DNA of 64,000 bases, taken from Pseudomonas aestuarii. GTDB taxonomy: Bacteria; Pseudomonadota; Gammaproteobacteria; Pseudomonadales; Pseudomonadaceae. Location of the stretch: contig NZ_JAQJZJ010000004.1 in NCBI RefSeq assembly GCF_027988105.1, positions 372,001 to 436,000 on the forward strand, given 5' to 3'. Each line of letters opens with the position of its first letter. Within the stretch, counting starts at the first letter, position 1. Below the pieces are notes generated by a model. The model ran no database searches, was not told the DNA's origin, and saw only the letters and a list, made by a program, of their open reading frames with translations. Below, one piece after another: positions 26,750-36,002 of the stretch. A program made the translations under genes and the position numbers.

Positions 26750-28447
26750 ATGAATCAAACGCTACTGTCCATCCTGGCCTTCGTGCCCCTGGTACTGGCA
26801 GGTGTGCTGCTGATCGGCTTTCGCTGGCCGGCCAAGTACGCCATGCCGGTGATCTTCCTGCTCACCGCTCTCATCGGCCTGACCGCCTGGGACATGTCCT
26901 TCAATAGGGTCCTGGCTTCCAGCTTGCAAGGGTTGCTGCTCACCGCCGCGATCCTGTGGATCATCTTCGGTGCGATTCTGCTGCTCAACACCCTCAAACA
27001 CTCCGGTGGCATCACGGCCATCCGCCACGGCTTTGCCGGCATCACTCCGGACCGGCGGATCCAGGCCCTGATCGTCGCCTGGCTGTTTGGCTGCTTCATC
27101 GAGGGCGCCTCCGGCTTCGGCACGCCTGCCGCGGTGGCGGCGCCACTGCTGGTGGCCCTGGGCTTCCCGGCCCTGGCCGCAGTGGTATTGGGGATGATGG
27201 TGCAGTCCACGCCGGTGTCGTTCGGTGCGGTCGGAACCCCGATTCTGGTGGGCGTGGCCGGCGGCCTGGACAAGGTCGGCATGAGTGAGCAGTTGCTGGC
27301 CTTGAACAGTAACTGGGAGGTGTTCTTCCACCTGATCTACTCGCGTGTGGCGATTACCCATGGCCTGATCGGCATGCTGATGCCGCTGCTCATGGTGATG
27401 ATCATGACCCGTTTCTTCGGCAAGAATAAGTCGTGGAAAGAAGGCCTGGCGGTGGCGCCCTTCGCGATCTTTACTGCGCTCTGCTTCTCCCTGCCGTACA
27501 TGGCGGCCGGGGTGTTCCTCGGTCCTGAGTTCCCGTCGATGATCGGCGCCATGGTCGGTCTGGCCATCGTCGTACCGGCTGCCAAGGCGGGCTTCCTGCT
27601 GCCGAAACAGACCTGGGACTTCGCCGAGGCAAAGGACTGGCCAGCCGAATGGATGGGCAAGATCGAGATGAAGATCGAGGATGTCGCGGGCAAGTCTCCG
27701 GTGTCCGTACCCATGGCGTGGGCACCCTACCTGTTGCTGGCGGTGTTCCTGGTGGCCTCGCGGATCTTCCCCGAGCTCAAGGCGGCGTTGATCGCCGTCA
27801 GCTTCGGCTGGACGGATATCCTCGGCGAGACGGGCGTTTCCGGGAGCCTGCAACCGCTGTACCTGCCGGGTGGCATCCTGTGCATGGTGGTTATCGTCAC
27901 CTGTTTCCTGCACCGCATGCGCTTCAGCGAGTTGAAGGCCGCAGTCAGCGAATCGAGCCGTACCCTGCTGGGGGCCGGCTTCGTGTTGATCTTCACCATT
28001 CCGATGGTGCGTATTCTGATCAACTCCGGGGTCAACGGGTCTGATCTGGTGTCGATGCCCGTGGCCATGGCGCAGCTGGTGGCCAACGGCGTGGGCGATG
28101 TGTATCCGTTCTTCGCTCCGGCCGTGGGGGCGCTGGGCGCCTTTATCGCCGGTTCCAACACGGTGTCCAACCTGATGCTCTCGCAGTTCCAGTTCAACAC
28201 CGCCGGCCTGCTCGGCGTATCCGGCGCAATGATGGTGGCGGCGCAGTCGGTGGGTGCGGCCGCGGGCAACATGATCGCAATCCACAACGTGGTAGCCGCC
28301 TCGGCCACTGTGGGCCTGCTCGGGCGTGAAGGCATCACCCTGCGCAAGACCATGCTGCCGACCCTGTACTACCTCCTGGCAGCCGGTAGCCTGACCATGC
28401 TCGCCATGTATGGCATGGCGATCAGCGATCCGCTGATGGTGGGTTAA
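26750..28447 (+). CDS. glcA: Glycolate/L-lactate permease (LldP/GlcA family)
   Basis: Inner-membrane 2-hydroxy-acid permease (565 aa) with about 13 hydrophobic segments. Family stretches include [38 protein letters not shown] and [17 protein letters not shown]. The LldP/GlcA family carries glycolate, L-lactate and D-lactate; the position directly after glcB favours glycolate uptake. It has a terminator upstream, so it probably also has its own promoter. An A-rich CA-like motif precedes the start. Confidence 0.92.
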   Translation: MNQTLLSILAFVPLVLAGVLLIGFRWPAKYAMPVIFLLTALIGLTAWDMSFNRVLASSLQGLLLTAAILWIIFGAILLLNTLKHSGGITAIRHGFAGITPDRRIQALIVAWLFGCFIEGASGFGTPAAVAAPLLVALGFPALAAVVLGMMVQSTPVSFGAVGTPILVGVAGGLDKVGMSEQLLALNSNWEVFFHLIYSRVAITHGLIGMLMPLLMVMIMTRFFGKNKSWKEGLAVAPFAIFTALCFSLPYMAAGVFLGPEFPSMIGAMVGLAIVVPAAKAGFLLPKQTWDFAEAKDWPAEWMGKIEMKIEDVAGKSPVSVPMAWAPYLLLAVFLVASRIFPELKAALIAVSFGWTDILGETGVSGSLQPLYLPGGILCMVVIVTCFLHRMRFSELKAAVSESSRTLLGAGFVLIFTIPMVRILINSGVNGSDLVSMPVAMAQLVANGVGDVYPFFAPAVGALGAFIAGSNTVSNLMLSQFQFNTAGLLGVSGAMMVAAQSVGAAAGNMIAIHNVVAASATVGLLGREGITLRKTMLPTLYYLLAAGSLTMLAMYGMAISDPLMVG

Positions 28448-28660
28448 CGGGCTTAGCAAAACCTGCCGAGCCTGGCTGCGGCAGGCTTTCCGGGGCTATG
28501 GCCAGTGCTGGTTTGTGGGCTGGAGTGTCTGCCCTCTGGCGGGCAACCCGGCCTCGGTCAGCCTGCCGCTGGGCGCAATTGCCCGGCCGCCGGCTTGGCG
28601 CACCCGCGCATTTGCGGTAGCGTGCCAGCATGCACTACCCGAGTTACACCCGAGGACGTT

Positions 28661-28828
28661 ATGAAGAAGTGGCAATGTGTGGTCTGTGGATTGATTTACG
28701 ACGAAAGCCAGGGCTGGCCCGACGAAGGCATCGCCGCGGGTACGCCGTGGCAAGATGTACCGCAAGACTGGCTGTGCCCGGACTGCGGAGTGGGCAAGCT
28801 GGATTTCGAAATGATCGAAATCGGCTGA
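28661..28828 (+). CDS. rubA: Rubredoxin 1
   Basis: Small iron electron carrier (55 aa). The Fe(Cys)4 site is complete: Cys6, Cys9, Cys39 and Cys42 (CVVCG and CPDCG). It passes electrons from rubredoxin reductase to oxygenases such as alkane hydroxylase or to stress-related acceptors. The ATG at 28661 fits the family exactly; a longer open frame upstream carries no rubredoxin sequence. It is followed by a terminator before the second rubredoxin. Confidence 0.96.
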   Translation: MKKWQCVVCGLIYDESQGWPDEGIAAGTPWQDVPQDWLCPDCGVGKLDFEMIEIG

Positions 28829-28845
28829 TCTCAGCCATAACAAAC

Positions 28846-28874
28846 ACGGCGACCCCAGGGTCGCCGTTTTTTTG
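28846..28874 (+). terminator. Terminator after the first rubredoxin
   Basis: CGGCGACCC-CA-GGGTCGCCG (about 28847-28866) is a perfect stem followed by seven or more T residues. It implies that the two rubredoxins are at least partly transcribed separately. Confidence 0.88.
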
Positions 28875-28963
28875 GGACGCGGTCAGCGCCGGTCGAGCAG
28901 GCTTGGCGGGTGACGGGCAATTGCGCTAGGGTCAGGAAACTTTTCGCAACGCGCAGGTGCTCT

Positions 28964-29131
28964 ATGTGCAAGTGGCAATGCATCGTTTGCGGCTTTATCT
29001 ATGACGAAGCGGCAGGCCTGCCGGAAGAAGGCATTGCTCCCGGTACTCGCTGGCAAGACATCCCCGCCGATTGGTTGTGCCCGGATTGTGGCACCGGCAA
29101 GCAGGACTTCGAGATGATCGAAATCAGCTGA
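28964..29131 (+). CDS. rubA: Rubredoxin 2
   Basis: Second rubredoxin (55 aa), a close paralogue of the one at 28661. Cys6, Cys9, Cys39 and Cys42 complete the iron site; an additional Cys2 is present. The ATG at 28964 fits family length. It lies 89 bases before the rubredoxin reductase gene and is probably co-transcribed with it. Confidence 0.96.
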   Translation: MCKWQCIVCGFIYDEAAGLPEEGIAPGTRWQDIPADWLCPDCGTGKQDFEMIEIS

Positions 29132-29220
29132 GCCCGCAGACCCAGGGCACCCCGTAAAGACTCCATGCAGTGGCGACAGCCAGAGGCCGTGACCCTGTTT
29201 TGCCGATTGAGGACATGAAG

Positions 29221-30405
29221 ATGAGTACAGCAGTGGCGCCGCCCGTGGCTACACCCGTAGTTACACCCGTGGTGATAGTCGGTACCGGCTTGGCCGGCTA
29301 CAACCTGGCCCGTGAATTTCGCAAGCTGGACAGCGAAACCCCGCTGCTGCTGATCAGCGCCGATGATGGTCGCTCCTACTCCAAGCCGATGCTGTCGACC
29401 GGCTTCGGCAAGCACAAGGATGCCGATGGCTTGAGCATGGCCGAGCCCGGGACCATGGCCGAGCAGCTCAAGGCCGAGATTTACACCCATACCCGCATCA
29501 CCGGGATAGATCCGGGCCAGCGGCGGTTGTGGATCGGCGAAGAGGCCGTGGCTTATCGCGATCTGGTGCTGGCCTGGGGCGCCGAGCCGATCCGGGTGCC
29601 GGTCGAAGGCGATGCGCAGGATGCAATTCTGCCGATCAACGACCTGGAAGACTACGCACGCTTTCGCGCCGCCGTGGCCGGGAAAAAACGCGTGCTGCTG
29701 CTCGGGGCCGGCCTGATCGGCTGCGAGTTTGCCAACGACCTCAGCCTCGGCGGTTATCAGGTCGAGCTGGTCGCGCCCTGCGAGCAGGTGATGCCCGGCT
29801 TGCTCCATCCGGCGGCGGCCGCGGCAGTCCAGGCGGGCCTCGAAGGTCTCGGCGCGCGTTTCCACCTCGGGCCGGTGCTGGCCAGCCTCAACCGCGCCGA
29901 TGATGGCCTGCAAGGGCGCCTGTCCGATGGCACGCCGATCGCCTGTGATTTGGTGCTCTCGGCGGTCGGCCTGCGCCCACGGGTCGACCTGGCTGTGGCC
30001 GCTGGCCTGGCGGTCAACCGTGGGGTGATGGTCGACCGTGAACTGCGCAGCTCCCACGCCAACATCTATGCCCTGGGCGATTGCGCCGAGGTCGATGGCC
30101 TCAACCTGCAGTACGTCATGCCGCTGATGCACTGCGCCCGCGCCCTGGCCCAGACCCTGGCGGGCAAACCGACCGCGGTCAGTTACGGGGCGATGCCGGT
30201 GACGGTGAAAACCCCGGTGTGCCCGCTGGTGGTTTCGCCGCCGCCGCGCGGCCTGCAGGGCGAGTGGACGGTTGAGGGCAGTGGGGGCGACATCAAGGCG
30301 CTGTGCCGCGATGCCGCCGGCAGCCTGCTCGGCTATGCCTTGACTGGAACGGCCGTCCAGGAAAAGCTGGCGCTGAATAAGCAACTGCCGGCGTTGTTGG
30401 CGTGA
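29221..30405 (+). CDS. Rubredoxin-NAD(+) reductase
   Basis: FAD-dependent reductase (394 aa) that transfers electrons from NADH to rubredoxin. The N-terminal FAD motif [17 protein letters not shown] (about 17-33), the central NAD motif [16 protein letters not shown] (about 160-175) and the C-terminal FAD motif [12 protein letters not shown] are all present. GAGGA at 29208-29212 fits the ATG at 29221 better (8 bases) than the ATG at 29215 (2 bases). A short repeated stretch [10 protein letters not shown] precedes the FAD motif. It lies directly after the two rubredoxins. Confidence 0.93.
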   Translation: MSTAVAPPVATPVVTPVVIVGTGLAGYNLAREFRKLDSETPLLLISADDGRSYSKPMLSTGFGKHKDADGLSMAEPGTMAEQLKAEIYTHTRITGIDPGQRRLWIGEEAVAYRDLVLAWGAEPIRVPVEGDAQDAILPINDLEDYARFRAAVAGKKRVLLLGAGLIGCEFANDLSLGGYQVELVAPCEQVMPGLLHPAAAAAVQAGLEGLGARFHLGPVLASLNRADDGLQGRLSDGTPIACDLVLSAVGLRPRVDLAVAAGLAVNRGVMVDRELRSSHANIYALGDCAEVDGLNLQYVMPLMHCARALAQTLAGKPTAVSYGAMPVTVKTPVCPLVVSPPPRGLQGEWTVEGSGGDIKALCRDAAGSLLGYALTGTAVQEKLALNKQLPALLA

Positions 30406-30564
30406 ATGGCAGCCGTTCTGTCGGAAAAGCCTTGAAACTGCCCGCTTAAACTGTCGGACAAGACTGGCGCAGGTCCGCATCCCATGCCATTCTCCCTGTG
30501 GTCTGCCGCAGCGTAGAGCTGTTGCGACGCCTTGGGCGCTGTTCTGCATGAGCAGCACGGACAC

Positions 30565-30572
30565 AACAACAA
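30565..30572 (+). promoter_or_regulatory. CA motif upstream of the HU gene (candidate Hfq/Crc site)
   Basis: AACAACAA within ACAACAACAAAAAAC sits 10 bases before the AAAGGGG ribosome site of the HU gene. It matches the AAYAAYAA consensus exactly, but is further from the start codon than at dctP. Confidence 0.5.
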
Positions 30573-30593
30573 AAAACCGTCAAAGGGGCATTT

Positions 30594-30866
30594 ATGCGTA
30601 AACCGGAACTCGCCGCCGCCATCGCCGAAAGGGCGGATCTGACCAAAGATCAGGCAAATCGCGTACTCAACACCGTACTGGAAGAAATCACCGGTGCACT
30701 GAACCGCAAGGACAGTGTCACGCTGGTGGGCTTTGGCACTTTCGTGCAGCGTCACCGCGGTGCTCGCACCGGCAAAAACCCGCAAACCGGCCAGCCGGTC
30801 ACGATCAAGGCCAGCAATACCGTCGCCTTCAAGCCGGGGAAGTCCCTGAAAGACGCGGTCAACTGA
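30594..30866 (+). CDS. HU-family DNA-binding protein
   Basis: Small histone-like nucleoid protein (90 aa). It has the helical dimerisation body (residues 1-45) and the DNA-binding beta arm around RTGKNPQTGQPVTIKAS with the intercalating proline (NPQTG). The ending FKPGKSLKDAVN is typical. It is probably the HupN-like copy of pseudomonads rather than HupB. It is followed by a hairpin terminator and forms a single-gene unit. Confidence 0.94.
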   Translation: MRKPELAAAIAERADLTKDQANRVLNTVLEEITGALNRKDSVTLVGFGTFVQRHRGARTGKNPQTGQPVTIKASNTVAFKPGKSLKDAVN

Positions 30867-30876
30867 GCCTCGTCAG

Positions 30877-30902
30877 CCCGGAGCCGGCTGGCTCCGGGTT
30901 CC
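30877..30902 (+). terminator. Terminator after the HU gene
   Basis: CCCGGAGCC (30877-30885) pairs with GGCTCCGGG (30890-30898) around a 4-base loop and is followed by TTCCTT. Confidence 0.75.
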
Positions 30903-31048
30903 TTCCCCGCTTTAGTCAAGCCCGCTCGGGCAGCCTGACGTTTGACCGTCGATCATGTGGCTCACCCGCCCTCAAGGCTGGGCTGTAGTCGCGTGCAAAA
31001 AACACTACAATGCGCCGCCAATTTCCTTCATTTGTCGAGACCGTGCGC

Positions 31049-31441
31049 ATGAAATTCCGTTTTCTCCTGTGGATGCTGGGGCGCCTGATGGCCAAGGCCA
31101 GCCGCGATAACCCGGCTTTCCAGCAGCAATTGATCGACCGCGACATGGTGTTCCAGCTGCACACGCTGGACGGCAAGGTTGCTCGCCATTTCATCGTCAA
31201 AGACCAGCGCATCAGCAGCAAGCGTGGCCCGGCCAGTCAGCCGGCCTTCGCCCTGGGCTTCAAGGATGCCGCCTACGGCTTCGCCACCATGAATGCGAAG
31301 AACAAGCAGCTGGCGTTTATGCAGGGCATCCAGAACAAGGACATCCAGATCCAGGGCAACCCGGCGCTGGTGATCTGGTTCCAGGGGCTGACCAAGTACC
31401 TGATGCCGAAAAAGAACACCAGCGAGAAAAAAGCCGCCTGA
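31049..31441 (+). CDS. SCP2-like small protein of unknown function
   Basis: Predicted 130-aa protein. After a hydrophobic start (MKFRFLLWMLGRLMAKAS) it has a single alpha/beta domain. KDIQIQGNPALVIWFQGL resembles the lipid-binding SCP2 fold. No catalytic residues are recognised. A lysine-rich tail KKNTSEKKAA ends the protein. The ATG at 31049 is preferred over 31010, whose first 13 codons look non-family. Function is unknown; a role in lipid or quinone binding would be a guess. Confidence 0.7.
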   Translation: MKFRFLLWMLGRLMAKASRDNPAFQQQLIDRDMVFQLHTLDGKVARHFIVKDQRISSKRGPASQPAFALGFKDAAYGFATMNAKNKQLAFMQGIQNKDIQIQGNPALVIWFQGLTKYLMPKKNTSEKKAA

Positions 31442-31520
31442 TACCCAGTGCCGGTCAGCGTCGCTGGCCGACGCTGGCGTCATTCGCTAGGCTGGGCACA
31501 ATCACTCCAGGTGCCCGCTC

Positions 31521-32273
31521 ATGCGTTTGTCGTTTATTGCCCTGCTACTCATCAGCAACCTGGCGCACGCCGCCCCGGCCAGCGTCGATGCCTTTGCTCC
31601 GGTATTCGAGCTGGCCGGCATTCGCCTGCTCTGCGAGCAGAGTGCGCCATTACTGCGGCGTGGCCTGAGCGAGCGGCAGCAGGCGCAACTGGGCGAGGCC
31701 TTCGCTGCCGATGCGCTGTGTCTGGATCTGGCCAAGCAGCTCGCCGACAGATTCGATCAGGCCCAGTTGCGGCAAATCCAGCGTCTGCTCGGCAGTCCGA
31801 TCGCCAAGCGCTTCAGTGCGGTTGAGCGGGCGGTCGGGGCCGACGGCGGCGAGGCCCTGACCCGTTACCGCGTACAGCTTGCCCAACGCCCGCCACGCCA
31901 AGACCGTATGGTGCTGGTGCGGCGTCTCGATGCGGCGGCGCACACCACGAGCTTGGCAGGACTGCTGCGTTATGAAGTGGGCAAGACCCAGGCGTTGCTA
32001 GCCCTCATGGCGCGTGGCGAGACGCTCGACGAACAGGCCATGAGCGAACAGACTGCCGGCCAGGCCTCGGCGCTCATGACCTCAAGTGCCGCCGCGGTGG
32101 AGTCCTTCATGCTCTATGCCTACCGGCAGATGCCCAGCGCACAGCTGGCCGAATACACCATGCTGTATGAGCAGCCGGTGGTCGTGCAGTTGCTGGAAGG
32201 CTGCACGGAGCTATTGCCGGGGCTATTCGCCGAGCGCCGTACGGCGCTCAGAAAGGCGGCGGCCAAGCGCTAG
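31521..32273 (+). CDS. Exported helical protein of unknown function
   Basis: Predicted 250-aa protein with a signal peptide (MRLSFIALLLISNLAHA, cleavage near residue 17) and an otherwise almost entirely alpha-helical sequence rich in Ala, Leu, Gln and Arg. Its internal pattern suggests DUF2059-like helical repeats, but I cannot confirm it. One cysteine pair (LLCEQS, ALCLDL) could form a disulfide in the periplasm. It stands alone between the SCP2-like gene and a convergent HDOD gene. Confidence 0.65.
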   Translation: MRLSFIALLLISNLAHAAPASVDAFAPVFELAGIRLLCEQSAPLLRRGLSERQQAQLGEAFAADALCLDLAKQLADRFDQAQLRQIQRLLGSPIAKRFSAVERAVGADGGEALTRYRVQLAQRPPRQDRMVLVRRLDAAAHTTSLAGLLRYEVGKTQALLALMARGETLDEQAMSEQTAGQASALMTSSAAAVESFMLYAYRQMPSAQLAEYTMLYEQPVVVQLLEGCTELLPGLFAERRTALRKAAAKR

Positions 32274-32413
32274 GGTCAGCGCCGCCCCTGTCTTGAGCCG
32301 GGGAGGCCCGGGCTCTACTCGGCTGGGCTGACGCCCGGCCACTGCAGCGGCCGGTTGGGGTTGGCGCGTCCACAGCCTGCAAACACTCTCGAAAGCCGAG
32401 GGTGCAAGCTGCC

Positions 32414-33820
32414 TCAAGTCGGAGAGTGGAACTGGCTGGCCAGTTCGCGTAGGGCCACTTCGGCGGCGAGCACCTTGCTCACTGCCTCCTCGGCCTTCTC
32501 GCGGCTCAGGCCCAGGGCGTCGAACAGGCTCTGCGGAATGGCAGACTGCGGGCCGGCACCGATACCGCGGTTGCGCAGCAGGTTGACCGCCAGGCACACC
32601 AGGTTCGGGTAGGCCGCATGGGTGCCGGCATACTCGGGATCGTGCTGGAAACGCAGGGCGCTGGCCAGCTCTTCGGGCATGTCCCAGTAGCGCATCAGCC
32701 AGGTGCCGATCTGCTCGCGGCTGATGCCCAGCAGGTGCTGTTCGATATAGCTGTGCGACAGGTGCGGATTGACTTCCATGTGCCGGCAGATCAGCGAGAA
32801 GTGCGGCGGGAAGACATGCGCCAGCACCAGGTAGCCGAAGTTGTGCAGCAAGCCGGCGAGGTAGGTCAGGCCTGCCTCCGGGCGTTGGGCGCGGGGCATG
32901 GCGCGGGTCAGACCCTCGATCACCGCGGCGGTGTAGATTGCCTGTTGCCAATAGGGCGTGGCCTGTTGCGGATGATCCTTGGGCAGGCTGAGGGTTTTGC
33001 CCAGGGCCAGGCCGAGGGCCAGGTTGATCACCAGGTCGAAGCCCAGCACGCGAACGATGGCGTCTTCCACCGAGCGGATCCTGCCGGGCGCGGCGTAGTA
33101 GGGCGATGCCGCCCAGCTGACCACTTGGGCGGCCAGCGCCGGGTCGGTTTCGACCACGCCGGTGATGTCGTCCACCGTGGCATTCGGGTCGACCCGCAGC
33201 TTGATAATCTTCTGCGCGGTTTCCGCCAGTGGCGGGATTTCGATGGTTTCTTCCAGGCGTTGCTGGATGCGCCGTGCGGTGAAGGCCTGCACCGCCTGGG
33301 TGATTTCGGCGCGGTCATCGTCCGGGCGGTCGAGGTTGAGGTGGATATTGCTCAACGGCTCGCCGATACGCGCGGCGCTGGCTTTGCTCAGCAGGTTCTT
33401 GAAGGCTTCGCTGGATATTTCCAGGAGCACGCCGGCTTGGCCCGACTCGACGAACAGGCTCGGCACCTGCAGCAGACGCTCATCGTACAGGCAGGGTGAG
33501 CTGGTCAACTGCGGCAGGCCGGGCAGTACGCGCAGGGCATGCTTGGCGAGCATGCGTTCAAGGCGCTCGGGCTTCACCGCGACGAGTTTGCGCCCGGTCA
33601 GTTCGGCCAGGCGATCCAGTGCGAGCAGTTGACTCTGCGGATAGAGCACCAGCAAGGCGCCAACCGCATCATCGAGCAGCACCGCCTGTACGCGTTGGGA
33701 GGCGGGCAAGCCGGAATGCTCGCTGTGTACCCGATAGCTCAGGCCGAGTTTATCCAGCAATTGCACGATCACCGGCGGCGGGGTTGCGGCGGTATCTGGG
33801 GCGAGGGCTACATCACTCAT
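32414..33820 (-). CDS. YbaK-like/HDOD fusion protein
   Basis: Cytoplasmic protein of 468 aa with two parts. Residues about 15-155 resemble the YbaK/ProX aminoacyl-tRNA deacylase fold (VIVQLLDKLGLSYRVHSEHSG, LLVLYPQSQLLALDRLAELTG). Residues about 190-430 form an HDOD domain (LPPLAETAQKIIKLRVDPNA..., GLTYLAGLLHNFGYLVLAH), a degenerate HD fold often found in signalling proteins. The HD metal pair appears changed to LLHNFG, so hydrolase activity is unlikely. Sensor/regulator role is inferred. It is transcribed with its own promoter region next to recG. Confidence 0.82.
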   Translation of the reverse strand: MSDVALAPDTAATPPPVIVQLLDKLGLSYRVHSEHSGLPASQRVQAVLLDDAVGALLVLYPQSQLLALDRLAELTGRKLVAVKPERLERMLAKHALRVLPGLPQLTSSPCLYDERLLQVPSLFVESGQAGVLLEISSEAFKNLLSKASAARIGEPLSNIHLNLDRPDDDRAEITQAVQAFTARRIQQRLEETIEIPPLAETAQKIIKLRVDPNATVDDITGVVETDPALAAQVVSWAASPYYAAPGRIRSVEDAIVRVLGFDLVINLALGLALGKTLSLPKDHPQQATPYWQQAIYTAAVIEGLTRAMPRAQRPEAGLTYLAGLLHNFGYLVLAHVFPPHFSLICRHMEVNPHLSHSYIEQHLLGISREQIGTWLMRYWDMPEELASALRFQHDPEYAGTHAAYPNLVCLAVNLLRNRGIGAGPQSAIPQSLFDALGLSREKAEEAVSKVLAAEVALRELASQFHSPT

Positions 33821-33916
33821 AACGAAATCCGGTTCGATGGGGGGCGCAAGTGCCCGAAGTATAAACAGCGGGCCTGTGGGGCGAGGGCTGAGGCGACGGC
33901 TGCCCTGTGAACTGGT

Positions 33917-35992
33917 TCACACTTGTCCATATTGCTGGCCATGCCGCAGCCAGCGTGCGAGCAGTGGGCTGACATGCTGCGGCCAGTGTTCCAGCAGGGC
34001 TTGTGCGGCATCGCGCACGGCCGGTAGCAGATCGGCGTCGCGCATCAGGTCGGCGACCTTGAACTGCAGCAGGCCGGTTTGCCGGGTACCGAGCATTTCC
34101 CCCGGACCGCGCAGCTCCAGATCCTTTTCGGCGATGACGAAGCCATCGCAGGTCTCGCGCATGATGCCCAGGCGTTCGCGGCCTAATTGCGACAGCGGCG
34201 GGTGATAGAGCAGCACGCAATGGCTGGCGGCGCTGCCGCGGCCGACGCGCCCGCGCAACTGGTGCAGTTGTGCCAGGCCCAGGCGCTCGGGGTTCTCGAT
34301 GATCATCAGGCTGGCGTTGGGTACGTCGACGCCGACTTCGATCACGGTGGTGGCGACCAGCAATTGCAGGCGGCCCTGTTTGAACTGCTCCATCACCGCC
34401 GCTTTTTCCGCAGGCTTCATGCGCCCGTGGATCAGGCCGACATGCAGCCCGCCGAGTGCGGCAACCAGATCCTCGAAGGTGGTCTCGGCGGCCTGGCAGG
34501 TCAGCTCCTCGGATTCCTCGATCAGGGTGCACACCCAGTAGGCCTGGCGACCCTCGCTGCAGGCCGAGCGCACCCGCTCGATCACCTCCGGGCGGCGGCT
34601 GTCGGCGATCACCAGGGTGTTCACCGGCGTGCGTCCGGGCGGCAGTTCATCGAGGATCGAGGTGTCGAGGTCGGCATAGGCGCTCATCGCCAGGGTGCGC
34701 GGGATGGGCGTGGCGGTCATGATCAGCTGGTGCGGGCACAGGCGCCCGCCGACGCCCTTCTGGCGCAGGGCCAGGCGTTGTTGTACGCCGAAGCGGTGCT
34801 GCTCATCGATGATCACCAGGGCCAGGCGGGCGAATTTGACCTCGTCCTGAAACAGCGCATGGGTGCCGACCACCATGGCCGCGCGACCGGCGATCTGCTC
34901 CAGCGCCGCAGCACGGGCCTTGCCCTTGAGCTTGCCGGCCAGCCAGGCGACTTCGATGCCGAGCGGCGCCAGCCATTTGCTGAAATTGAGGAAGTGCTGT
35001 TCGGCAAGGATCTCGGTGGGCGCCATCAGGGCCACCTGATAGCCCGCCTCGAGTGCCTGCAGCGCGGCAAAGGCGGCGACCACGGTCTTGCCGGCCCCCA
35101 CGTCGCCCTGGATCAGGCGCAGCATCGGCGCGTCCTGGCTGAGGTCGTAGGCGATCTCGGCGCCGACCCGTTGTTGCGCACCGGTGGGGGCAAAGCCCAG
35201 GTTGGCGAGGTACTGCTGCGGCAGACGCTTGGCCAGCGGCAGGGCCAGCGCCTGCTGGGCGCGCACGCTTTCGCGCAGGCGCTGCAGGGACAGCTGATGG
35301 GTCAGCAGCTCCTCGAAGGCCAGGCGGTGCTGCGCCCAGTGGCGGCCTTCGGCGAGTTCTGCCTGGTCGGCGTCCGGTGGTGGGCGGTGCAGGTAGCGAA
35401 TCGCCTGGTCCAGCGGACTGAGCTGGTAGTCGCGGGCCAGTTCGCGCGGCAGCCAGTCCGGCAGGCTGTGCGGGCCGAGGCGGGCGAGGGCCTGTTCGCT
35501 CAGGCTGCGCAGGCGCTGCTGGGTCAGGCCTTCGGTGCTCGGGTAGATCGGCGTCAGGGTCTGCTCCACGGCAATCGGTTCGCCGGCCGAGAGCGCGCGG
35601 TATTCCGGGTGGTAGATCTCCAGGCCGGAGGAGCCGGGGCGTACTTCGCCGTAGCAGCGCACCTGGGTGCCGCGCTTGAGGCCTTCTTTTTGCGCCTGGC
35701 TGAAGTGGTAGAAGCGCAAGCTCAGGGTACCGCTGCCGTCCTGCAGGCGCACCAGCAGGCTGCGGCGGCGGCCCATGAGCACATCGGCGCCGACGACCGT
35801 ACCCTCGACCACGGCGTCCTGGCCGGGACGCAGTTCGCCGATCGGCACGATGCGGGTGCGATCCTGGTAACGCAGCGGCAGATGGAACAGCACATCCTGC
35901 AGGGTTTCCAGGCCGACCTTGGCGAGCTTCTCGGCCAAGGCGGCGCCGACGCCTTTCAGTGCGGTGACGGAAACCGCCGCGAGCTCGGTCAT
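33917..35992 (-). CDS. recG: ATP-dependent DNA helicase RecG
   Basis: Branch-migration helicase (691 aa) that reverses stalled replication forks and processes recombination intermediates. An N-terminal wedge/OB region (residues about 1-250) precedes helicase motifs: Walker A GDVGAGKTVVA, DEQHRFG (motif II), TATPIPRTLAM (motif III) and the C-terminal QLRGRVGRG. The start at 35992 (MTELAAVSV) gives family length; an upstream in-frame ATG at 36166 lies within oxyR and is out of family. It starts 10 bases after the oxyR stop and is likely its operon partner. Confidence 0.96.
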   Translation of the reverse strand: MTELAAVSVTALKGVGAALAEKLAKVGLETLQDVLFHLPLRYQDRTRIVPIGELRPGQDAVVEGTVVGADVLMGRRRSLLVRLQDGSGTLSLRFYHFSQAQKEGLKRGTQVRCYGEVRPGSSGLEIYHPEYRALSAGEPIAVEQTLTPIYPSTEGLTQQRLRSLSEQALARLGPHSLPDWLPRELARDYQLSPLDQAIRYLHRPPPDADQAELAEGRHWAQHRLAFEELLTHQLSLQRLRESVRAQQALALPLAKRLPQQYLANLGFAPTGAQQRVGAEIAYDLSQDAPMLRLIQGDVGAGKTVVAAFAALQALEAGYQVALMAPTEILAEQHFLNFSKWLAPLGIEVAWLAGKLKGKARAAALEQIAGRAAMVVGTHALFQDEVKFARLALVIIDEQHRFGVQQRLALRQKGVGGRLCPHQLIMTATPIPRTLAMSAYADLDTSILDELPPGRTPVNTLVIADSRRPEVIERVRSACSEGRQAYWVCTLIEESEELTCQAAETTFEDLVAALGGLHVGLIHGRMKPAEKAAVMEQFKQGRLQLLVATTVIEVGVDVPNASLMIIENPERLGLAQLHQLRGRVGRGSAASHCVLLYHPPLSQLGRERLGIMRETCDGFVIAEKDLELRGPGEMLGTRQTGLLQFKVADLMRDADLLPAVRDAAQALLEHWPQHVSPLLARWLRHGQQYGQV

Positions 35993-36002
35993 GGGACGCG
36001 CC

